The notes beneath the pieces are model-generated. The model made no database searches, had not been told where the DNA came from, and saw nothing but the letters and a program-made list of their open reading frames with translations. Positions 1 through 5,223 of a stretch of 6,105 nucleotides of DNA are shown in pieces (the first letter of the stretch is position 1; the number at the start of each line of letters is the position of its first letter). Made by a program: the position numbers and the translations under genes. Location of the stretch: NCBI GenBank assembly GCA_036397995.1, contig DASWHX010000035.1, positions 1 through 6,105 on the forward strand, in the 5' to 3' direction. This DNA is from DASWHX01 sp036397995 (GTDB lineage Bacteria > Bacteroidota > Bacteroidia > Cytophagales > Cyclobacteriaceae).

Positions 1-1
1 T

Positions 2-280
2 CAAACGATGATCCTGGAAATGGTGAATCTTTCATTTGAAGATTTGGGCTATACCTTTACCATTGAGGAAATACAATTTGAATATGACCTTGAAAGCTTC
101 TTTGACTTTTACAAGGTCATTAATGCAAAGGCGCTTTCCGAACGCATCGGAATGAATCAAAGTCTATTGGCTCAATACATTAAAGGAATTAAGAAACCAT
201 CGGTTGCCCAAACCAGACGCATTTTAAAGGGCGTTCATCAGATAGGCAGGGAACTTTCCGAAGCTCGGTTTCTGGTATGA
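2..280 (+). CDS. HicB-like antitoxin with C-terminal HTH, 5' end missing
   Basis: The reading frame is open to the left edge (first whole codon at base 2), so the Met at base 8 is probably internal and the gene begins outside the window. The visible 92 residues resemble the C-terminal two thirds of the Bacteroidota HicB-like family. A short acidic segment ends in Y-D-L-E-S-F-F, followed by a helix-turn-helix (A-L-S-E-R-I-G-M-N-Q-S-L-L-A-Q-Y) and the closing helix with I-G-R-E-L-S. In this family the HTH domain binds the operator of the toxin-antitoxin operon, and the missing N-terminal domain would contact the toxin, usually HicA encoded just upstream. That gene would lie outside the window, so whether the toxin is present is unknown. 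The gene after it points the opposite way, so it ends its transcription unit. The family call rests on recognising the HTH and Y-D-L-x-S-F-F pattern. Confidence 0.75.
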   Translation, partial: QTMILEMVNLSFEDLGYTFTIEEIQFEYDLESFFDFYKVINAKALSERIGMNQSLLAQYIKGIKKPSVAQTRRILKGVHQIGRELSEARFLV

Positions 281-380
281 GTGTGTTATTTGCTTTTGAG
301 TGTATCTGAATCACAGTTTTAGGTTGAATGAAAACATTCTAATCATCTTTGCAAGTCTCGATAAAAAAAGGTTATCTGCC

Positions 381-728
381 TCAGATTTGTTTGGCGTTCA
401 AACTTTTCTCTATCTTCTTTAATCCCTCAAATATAAATTTCCAATTAGACTCAATAAATTGTGAGACTTGGAGGAAATCAGAATGCTCAAGAGCTAAGAC
501 ATCTTCCATCTTATCTCTCATAATTTCGGAAGCTTGCCAAAGCTGATTTAACCCATCAATCTCATAAATAAGGATGTTCTGATTATCCATTTCTGGCTCC
601 TTTAAAAATACTGATTCAGGATATTCATAATTATGCCCTTTAGTAGCCAAAATTTGTTTAATCCTACCAAGTTCAACAAAGGCACTGGAGATTATATTTC
701 TAATCTTGATTTTCTCCTCGTTGGTCAT
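381..728 (-). CDS. Hypothetical 115-residue helical protein
   Basis: I do not recognise this family. The protein is small, acidic to neutral and probably all alpha-helical, with no signal peptide, membrane segment or cysteine. Its middle contains an Asp/Asn-rich stretch with Y-E-I-D-G-L-N, and its C-terminal half has heptad-like hydrophobic spacing. It lies downstream of the tRNA-Arg gene on the same strand and converges on the HicB-like gene. The ATG start overlaps the stop of a nine-codon reading frame as ATGA, and no Shine-Dalgarno sequence precedes it. The opposite-strand frame at 349-546 has no protein-like character, so this strand is preferred. Its position between a tRNA 3' end and a toxin-antitoxin-type gene suggests accessory DNA, which is an inference. 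It could be a cargo gene of a past integration. Confidence 0.6.
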   Translation of the reverse strand: MTNEEKIKIRNIISSAFVELGRIKQILATKGHNYEYPESVFLKEPEMDNQNILIYEIDGLNQLWQASEIMRDKMEDVLALEHSDFLQVSQFIESNWKFIFEGLKKIEKSLNAKQI

Positions 729-730
729 AC

Positions 731-754
731 AAGTCTACCCATAGGTCTACCCAT
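731..754 (-). repeat. Two tandem copies of a 12-bp unit before the 115-codon gene
   Basis: Read on the minus strand, ATGGGTAGACCT is followed at once by ATGGGTAGACTT, so 11 of 12 bases match. The pair lies three bases upstream of the ATG at 728 and also forms the start of a nine-codon frame (M-G-R-P-M-G-R-L-V) ending at 725. It could be a protein-binding site, a leader peptide, or a scar from recombination near the tRNA. Nothing in the window decides between these. Confidence 0.5.
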
Positions 755-805
755 TCAAATAAAAAACCGCTAAATAACTGAATATCAGCTGATTAAGTAA
801 TGTCC

Positions 806-880
806 TGGTAGCCCCGACAGGAATCGAACCTGTATCTAGAGTTTAGGAAACTCCTATTCTATCCATTGAACTACGGGGCC
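806..880 (-). tRNA. tRNA-Arg (anticodon CCT)
   Basis: The minus strand folds into a full cloverleaf. The acceptor stem GGCCCCG pairs with CGGGGCT (G-U at the first pair) and the D stem is GTTC/GAAT. The anticodon stem GGAGT/ACTCT encloses the loop TTCCTAA, and the T stem ACAGG/CCTGT encloses TTCGATT. The anticodon at 845-847 reads CCT, which decodes the arginine codon AGG. The discriminator base is A at 809, and the 3' CCA is encoded in the DNA at 806-808. The mature body without CCA is 809-880. The 3' end faces the hypothetical gene and the HicB-like gene, the side on which integrative elements would sit. No second copy of this 3' end is visible in the window. Confidence 0.96.
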
Positions 881-897
881 AATGTTGGAAAGATGCG

Positions 898-905
898 CAA
901 AAATA
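898..905 (-). promoter_or_regulatory. Putative -7 promoter box for tRNA-Arg
   Basis: The minus strand reads TATTTTTG, an exact match to the Bacteroidota -7 consensus TAnnTTTG, ending 17 bases before the 5' end of the tRNA. That would put the transcript start about ten bases before the mature 5' end. No clear TTG element is seen at about -33, so the assignment rests on the one box and its position. Confidence 0.45.
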
Positions 906-980
906 AGAAAATCCCTGTGGAAGGTGGAAGTATACATCGGGATAAATGCATATGAAGGTCGTCCTACGTAATCCTGGCGA

Positions 981-1214
981 TCACTCCCCGTTAACTTTCA
1001 GCAAATTTTTCATTCCGGGATCGAGTTCTTGTCCAATCTTGATTAAGTACCGGAAAGAATAGTTAATCTCCCCGTTTTCAATGCTTGTCAATTTAGACTC
1101 TCACATATTTTGATCTTTTTTAGCAAATTCTTGCCTTGAATATCCGTTTGAAGACCTTAGCCTTTTAATATTGAGTCCAATTTTTTTCCTGATGAGTTCG
1201 ATATAATACTCCAT
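981..1214 (-). pseudogene. XRE-family HTH regulator broken by an in-frame TGA
   Basis: From the ATG at 1214 the minus strand encodes a 77-codon frame interrupted only by TGA at 1101-1103 (codon 38), ending in TGA at 981-983. Read through, it is a small XRE/Cro-C1-like protein. The first part contains I-G-L-N-I-K-R-L-R and Y-S-R-Q-E-F-A (helices 1 and 2). After the stop comes S-K-L-T-S-I-E-N-G-E, the recognition helix and turn that usually read S-x-L-S-x-I-E-N-G. The frame is kept on both sides, so the damage is one substitution rather than an indel. TGA lies one base from TGG (Trp), CGA (Arg) or GGA (Gly). No start codon after the stop would restore a whole HTH domain. It lies head-to-head with the intact XRE gene starting near 1293. 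A sequencing error is possible. Confidence 0.75.
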
Positions 1215-1242
1215 AAAAATCCCACCAATATACAAAATGAAC

Positions 1243-1274
1243 ATGACTCATTGGCTGTGTATTATGATTCATTG
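1243..1274 (+). promoter_or_regulatory. Putative XRE operator: two ATGAYTCATTG repeats 21 bp apart
   Basis: ATGACTCATTG (1243-1253) and ATGATTCATTG (1264-1274) differ at one base, and each has a 9-bp perfect palindrome ATGAnTCAT at its core. The centres are 21 bp apart, about two helical turns, so dimers on both sites would lie on the same face of the DNA. They lie in the gap between two divergent XRE genes, just upstream of the preferred GTG start of the intact one. This is the usual layout of an autoregulated XRE or C-protein operator. The binding protein is inferred from position only. Confidence 0.5.
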
Positions 1275-1292
1275 CAGGTATTCCTTTGGAAA

Positions 1293-1499
1293 GTGAAAAC
1301 AGGAATATTAGTTAGATTCGGCTCCAAAATCAGAGCTTTGCGGCAGGAGCGAAACTGGACTCAGGAAAAACTTGCTGAGTTAACCGGATTTCATCCTACT
1401 TATATCGGACGGGTTGAAAGGGGTGAAAGAAATCTTTCCCTAAAAAACATTGAAATTTTTGCCGGAGTTTTCAAACTTCAAATTAAAGATTTGTTTTAG
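1293..1499 (+). CDS. XRE-family HTH transcriptional regulator
   Basis: The product is a single-domain HTH_3/XRE DNA-binding protein of about 68 residues. The core reads F-G-S-K-I-R-A-L-R, then T-Q-E-K-L-A-E-L-T-G (helix 2), H-P-T-Y-I-G-R-V-E-R-G-E-R-N (recognition helix and turn), S-L-K-N-I-E and a closing K-D-L-F. This matches the compact regulators that include restriction-modification controller (C) proteins, but no restriction or methylase gene is present here. The frame is also open from a TTG at 1251. I prefer the GTG at 1293 because the resulting N-terminus, about nine residues before F-G-x-K-I-R, has the normal family length. It also leaves the paired palindromes at 1243-1274 upstream of the gene, and GGAAA precedes it. 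A 19-codon frame (1237-1296) ends overlapping this GTG as GTGA. It probably acts as a dimeric repressor or activator of its own promoter, which is inferred. Confidence 0.85.
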   Translation: MKTGILVRFGSKIRALRQERNWTQEKLAELTGFHPTYIGRVERGERNLSLKNIEIFAGVFKLQIKDLF

Positions 1500-1515
1500 A
1501 ATTTCAATTCCAAAC

Positions 1516-1550
1516 TGTTGCTTCTCTGACATACCTCTGGCAACAATTTT
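1516..1550 (+). terminator. Weak terminator-like hairpin after the XRE gene
   Basis: TGTTGC (1516-1521) pairs with GCAACA (1540-1545), followed by ATTTTACTTTT. The stem is only six pairs with an 18-base loop, and the T tract is interrupted, so this is a weak candidate. It lies between the end of the XRE gene and the convergent end of the Asp-box protein gene, where a terminator is expected. Confidence 0.25.
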
Positions 1551-2895
1551 ACTTTTCCTCGTTCTTTCTTTTCTTTTTCTCCACCCTTTTTATTTCGGGC
1601 AACCCTAAATCGGAATGAGAGAGAATGGCCGTAAAAATGCTGGTCTTTCCATCCTCCATGTACGTCCAGATTGGGACAATTCTACCATCGTGTGCCGCAA
1701 CATTAATATAGTCACCCAGGAATTTATCTTTCTGAGGAGTGAATGGCTTTTCGCTAATCCTCTTATTCTTAAAAGTAACACCGCCATCAGTGGAATAGGC
1801 CAGGAAAACATCGGTATTGTTATCGTCGTAGTTACGACGGTCGTAGTAAACAACGTAAATATACCCGGTTACCTGATCGATGACCGGCCATGGCAAAAAC
1901 TGGTGTTTTCCGGCGGGATCATCATTTACACGAACCGCTGAAGTCCACCGGTCGCCACCATTGGAAGAACGGGTAATCCAGATATCGGTGTCATCACTGC
2001 CATTGCGCTGGTCAGACCAAACCACGTAAAGCATTCCTTTCAAGCCGAGTTTACTTCGGTCAACCATTAATACAGGCATCCCATTACATCGGTAAACTCC
2101 GGGAATGTCTATGCTCCATCCGCCCGGGAGGTCGGAAACTACGATATCGTTTCCCAGCCAGGTTTTCCCTTTATCCATGGAACGATCCAAATAAATTTTT
2201 TCACCATGAGCCCATGCTATGTATATTTCTCCATTTACCCCTCCTACAGGTACAGCACCCTCGGTGGTTAAATCATCATCCAGGCAATCTCCCGAAACCT
2301 GATTTATGCGAACAGGTTTAGACCATTTTTTCCCTCTGTTTGATGAGTAGGAGAAATGTATATTGCTTTTATGGTTGGGATCGGCACTGTTGTATTTGTC
2401 AAACTGTGTCCAGCTTACCAGGAGTCGCTTTAATGCCGGACTGTAATCTGCCCAGGGCTTGTCCTGATCTTTTGGGTGATTCATTCCGGTGTATGAACCC
2501 TCGTCCCAGGTGTCACCACCATCTCCCGAAGATTGAACTACTATGCGATCCAAAATTTCTTCGCTGCTCCAATTTTCTCCCGTGGGATCCGAGAGATGGA
2601 AATAATAGAAATTTCCTTTTTCATCAGTAATGATGACCGGATCTCCCCACACTCCATACGGAGAAGAAAGTTGTTGAGTTGACCAGGTAACACCGCCATC
2701 TTTGGTAACATATACTTTGTCAAGAATGGCACCTGCCACTATATTATTTATATCCGTAGGATTGATGGCAATGCTCGGCTCAGCTGGCGCTCTTCCCTGG
2801 CCGGTTGCATCCAGCACAATATTCTTCACCTGGCCGAATAGAGATTCTATGGCCAGGGAAAAAATGAAAAGAGTAATTACCAGATGATTTATCAC
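1549..2895 (-). CDS. Secreted Asp-box (BNR-repeat) beta-propeller protein, sialidase-like
   Basis: The 448-residue product opens with a Sec signal peptide (hydrophobic residues 4-20, probable cleavage near F-G-Q at 20-22). It has no lipobox cysteine. Six Asp-box motifs recur at about 64-71 (T-K-D-G-G-V-T-W), 122-130, 184-191, 239-246, 310-317 and 368-375, as expected for a six-bladed sialidase-type propeller. The N-terminal E-P-S-I-A-I-N-P segment is typical of Bacteroidota proteins labelled BNR or exo-alpha-sialidase. I see no F/Y-R-I-P motif or clear arginine triad, so sialidase activity is not supported; carbohydrate or protein binding is as likely. The C-terminus is a Lys/Glu-rich tail (about 434-448) with no type IX sorting domain. 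The start is GTG: an in-frame TGA at 2899-2901 excludes anything longer, and any later start would remove the signal peptide. It is divergent from the Imm11-like gene. Confidence 0.88.
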   Translation of the reverse strand: MINHLVITLFIFSLAIESLFGQVKNIVLDATGQGRAPAEPSIAINPTDINNIVAGAILDKVYVTKDGGVTWSTQQLSSPYGVWGDPVIITDEKGNFYYFHLSDPTGENWSSEEILDRIVVQSSGDGGDTWDEGSYTGMNHPKDQDKPWADYSPALKRLLVSWTQFDKYNSADPNHKSNIHFSYSSNRGKKWSKPVRINQVSGDCLDDDLTTEGAVPVGGVNGEIYIAWAHGEKIYLDRSMDKGKTWLGNDIVVSDLPGGWSIDIPGVYRCNGMPVLMVDRSKLGLKGMLYVVWSDQRNGSDDTDIWITRSSNGGDRWTSAVRVNDDPAGKHQFLPWPVIDQVTGYIYVVYYDRRNYDDNNTDVFLAYSTDGGVTFKNKRISEKPFTPQKDKFLGDYINVAAHDGRIVPIWTYMEDGKTSIFTAILSHSDLGLPEIKRVEKKKRKNEEK

Positions 2896-3059
2896 AGATC
2901 AATTTTTGCTAAAATAGGAAGAAGGTGTCAATTAAACAGAGCCAAAGCAGCACTAAATGAAATGATAGTTACAATATTTCCAGTCTTTGGGAAATAATTA
3001 CATGAGATAATCAATAAAAAGATCAAATTTTAAAATCCAAAAACTAAACAAGTAAAACA
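2896..3059. other. Divergent intergenic region between the Asp-box and Imm11-like genes
   Basis: This strongly AT-rich 164-bp stretch must hold the promoters of both flanking genes. No exact TAnnTTTG box with a properly spaced upstream TTG was found on either strand. On the minus strand TAGTTTTTG comes close but has one extra base. No ribosome-binding sequence is evident before either start codon, and I see no small gene or strong hairpin. Confidence 0.5.
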
Positions 3060-3662
3060 ATGCGATGTTTTAAATTAGAAACATTAGGCTACGGCCGAAT
3101 AAATGGTAAATCACTGGCTATAGTTGACGACATTTCGCCACTTGACAGTGCCATCAAACTGCGTGCTATGATTGGCTGGGGCGAAAGCCTAAAAGGTCTT
3201 CATCCCAAAAATGCTGAAATACGGATAGAAAAATTAAAGAATAATGGAGCTCTTTCAAATTTGATTGGCAACACAACGAATATATTATTGGTAGATAAGA
3301 TTATGAAAGAGATAATTAGAAAATTGGAGCCTTTGGAGAGCAAGATCGAGATATTCCCTTTCAAATTATTTTCTTCAAAAGGCAAATTGCTAAGTGACGA
3401 GCTTTACCACATTAATCCGGTAGGTTTGGTTGATTGTCTGGACCTCGAGAAAAGCGAGATCAAATACCACGAAGAAGATGGCAAGAAAGAACTCGTCAGG
3501 ATTAAGGAGTATGTCTTCAGGAAGGATAAACTTGAACATGCCTCTTGTATATTCAAAATCCCTGAGGATCCATCCAGTTGTTTTATTCGCATTGATTTGG
3601 CAAGAGAACTTCAAAAGGCAAACTGTGAAAATTTATGTGTTTTGGAGATCAAAGTTTCATAA
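3060..3662 (+). CDS. Imm11 / DUF1629-like immunity protein
   Basis: The 200-residue protein has no signal peptide or membrane helix and should be cytoplasmic. Its C-terminal half matches the pattern I associate with the Imm11 (DUF1629) family. I-E-I-F-P-F-K-L near 96-103 is followed by a strand ending in Y-H-I-N-P-V-G-L-V-D-C-L-D-L-E-K-S-E (116-133), then a lysine-rich strand, I-F-K-I near 164, and a closing helix I-D-L-A-R-E-L-Q-K-A. The family is known from computational surveys of polymorphic toxin loci, where members are predicted to neutralise a cognate toxin C-terminal domain. The actual partner is unknown here. No toxin gene lies upstream: the neighbour is a divergent Asp-box gene and the downstream gene is convergent, so it stands alone. 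An immunity role is inferred from family membership. The first of two close Met-like positions (ATGCGATG) is used as the start. Confidence 0.65.
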   Translation: MRCFKLETLGYGRINGKSLAIVDDISPLDSAIKLRAMIGWGESLKGLHPKNAEIRIEKLKNNGALSNLIGNTTNILLVDKIMKEIIRKLEPLESKIEIFPFKLFSSKGKLLSDELYHINPVGLVDCLDLEKSEIKYHEEDGKKELVRIKEYVFRKDKLEHASCIFKIPEDPSSCFIRIDLARELQKANCENLCVLEIKVS

Positions 3663-3750
3663 CCAGCAGTGGAGTTGGCAAAATATATAGAGCTGACAAT
3701 TAACATTTAATACGGCTTTGCCTGACGTTGAAAACGTACTAAGATAATTC

Positions 3751-5163
3751 CTAAAATCTCAATCCTACAACCAAAATATCATCAGTTTGCGGCTGCATTC
3801 CCTTCCATTCCTTGTGCACTTTGTCAAGTATGTAATATTGATCAGAAGATTTTTTGTCAGCAAGCGTCACCAGAAGCTTAATAAACGATTTCCTGCCAAA
3901 CCGTTTGTCTTCGCTCTGGCCCACCTGGTCTAAAATCCCGGAGGTTGACAGAAAGATTCCTTCATTTGCAGTTATGGTTAATCTATGAGTATTAAAGAAT
4001 TTTTCCTGGGCAAAAGAGTTTGCCAATGAAATAAGGCTTCCTTTCAAGACATTACCTTTTTTATTTTGAATTTGATACAAATGAAGTCCTGCTCCGGCAA
4101 ATTCCATTTCCCTGGCAGCAAGATTAATCAGACAGTAGGTCATCCCGCATCCTATATATGCCAACTCACTTTCATTGCCAATGCAATGTCTGAGTTTTTG
4201 ATCAACCAGAGTCAATACCATGGATGGAGTTACAATTTTTTCCTCCAGGATTACATGATTTAAAATTTTCCTTACCAGGATGGAAATCAGGCTTCCATTT
4301 AACCCGGAAATATTGGTCTGACCAATAATTAGTATTGCTTTGTTCGAATCAATCGTGTGCCAGAGAAAATTACTGCCGGAGCCGGAGCGTGGTTTGTTAT
4401 AAAGCAATAAATCCGGAAAGATTTTCTTTAGAGCATTTTCTGAAGATTTCTCCAGATCATCCAGTTGACCTGTTAGGTATAAGCCGGAATGCAGGTAGGT
4501 TTTCAAATCGTTTACTTCTTTTTCAAGGATTTGAATTTGCTGAAACAGTTCCGGATCAGGAGTTCCGGAGGCGGCAGCACCGGGATTTTTTCTGATTAAA
4601 TAAACAAATGTCAGAATTGCTCCCGTCAGAAAAACAATGAATATGGAAATTGCAGCAATCTGAAAAATATTTAATTTCTTTTGAATGTTGACCAACTGAT
4701 TGGCCAGCTCAAGACTCTCCGCAACTGCCCGGTCGCGCTGCTCTTCAAGGGCCGTAATTTCCAACCCCTGCAATCGCTCCAGATCTGAAATTCTGTTTAG
4801 CAAAATTCCTTCCTTATACTCTTGCCTTACCAGGCTGTAAAGCCGGAGGTACACCACTGACATGGAAATGTTATTCAATTGTTGATAATAACTGGAAATG
4901 GTGAGAAGATTATCAATGAGTTTTTCTTTGCTGTTATAAACTCCGCGAATCCGGTTACTTTGTTTCAGTGACCTGATTGCAGGTGTAATCAGGCCATTAT
5001 TATATTGCGCGAGTGACAATTCTTCAAGGAGACTTGCTTTCCTCAAAGGTTCAGACTGGGTTGAAAGTAAATTTTGCAAACTATCCATTGCATCCCGGTT
5101 TTGCGCCTGCAATGAAAGGAGAGGAGTAACCAATAATATTAGAAGCAGGAGAATTCTGAACAT
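3751..5163 (-). CDS. Membrane-anchored SpoIIE/PP2C-like protein, probably catalytically inactive
   Basis: The 470-residue product has a signal peptide (about 1-20, L-Q-A then Q-N) and a helical TPR-like region at about 25-125. A coiled coil spans about 125-165, one membrane helix 166-190, and a C-terminal SpoIIE-like domain about 245-470. R-K after the helix supports a cytoplasmic C-terminus. Fold landmarks of Bacteroidota SpoIIE domains are kept: M-E-F-A-G-A near 353-358, L-D-Q-V-G near 411-415, E-W-K-G near 452-455 and the final D-D-I-L-V-V-G-L at 461-468. However, the motif normally reading A-D-C-T-G-H-G-V-P-G is G-Q-T-N-I-S-G-L-N-G (281-290), and S-D-G of the second metal site is T-S-G (407-409). 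These family SpoIIE domains normally dephosphorylate Ser/Thr on regulators such as anti-sigma antagonists. This one may only bind a partner. It follows the potassium-channel gene by 60 bases on the same strand. Confidence 0.82.
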   Translation of the reverse strand: MFRILLLLILLVTPLLSLQAQNRDAMDSLQNLLSTQSEPLRKASLLEELSLAQYNNGLITPAIRSLKQSNRIRGVYNSKEKLIDNLLTISSYYQQLNNISMSVVYLRLYSLVRQEYKEGILLNRISDLERLQGLEITALEEQRDRAVAESLELANQLVNIQKKLNIFQIAAISIFIVFLTGAILTFVYLIRKNPGAAASGTPDPELFQQIQILEKEVNDLKTYLHSGLYLTGQLDDLEKSSENALKKIFPDLLLYNKPRSGSGSNFLWHTIDSNKAILIIGQTNISGLNGSLISILVRKILNHVILEEKIVTPSMVLTLVDQKLRHCIGNESELAYIGCGMTYCLINLAAREMEFAGAGLHLYQIQNKKGNVLKGSLISLANSFAQEKFFNTHRLTITANEGIFLSTSGILDQVGQSEDKRFGRKSFIKLLVTLADKKSSDQYYILDKVHKEWKGMQPQTDDILVVGLRF

Positions 5164-5223
5164 GCCATTAAATATAGCTAATTCATAATTGGAGCCTGGA
5201 GATTGTTAGCAAGATTGTCTGTA

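Noticed and set aside
326..339. Hairpin GAATG-AAAA-CATTC after the HicB-like gene
   Set aside because: The stem is five AT-rich pairs with no T tract directly after it, too weak to call a terminator.
349..546. Plus-strand 65-codon frame opposite the 115-residue gene
   Set aside because: It starts with TTG, has unusual Cys/Ser-rich composition and lies antisense to a longer frame with more normal protein composition.
759..788. Possible terminator downstream of tRNA-Arg (CTGA-TAT-TCAG and a later T tract on the minus strand)
   Set aside because: The four-pair stem is separated from the T tract by about ten bases, so it is not a normal intrinsic terminator.
1605..1853. Minus-strand 82-codon frame inside the Asp-box gene
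   Set aside because: It is a shadow of the larger gene in another frame, with a Thr/Ile-rich low-complexity start and no recognisable domain.
3430..3690. Plus-strand 86-codon frame overlapping the end of the Imm11-like gene
   Set aside because: The Imm11-like frame carries the recognisable family pattern. This one has biased, non-protein-like composition and only follows the same DNA out of frame.
3725..3737. Hairpin ACGTT-GAA-AACGT between the convergent Imm11-like and SpoIIE-like genes
   Set aside because: The stem is short with no T tract on either side. The location fits a terminator but the sequence does not.
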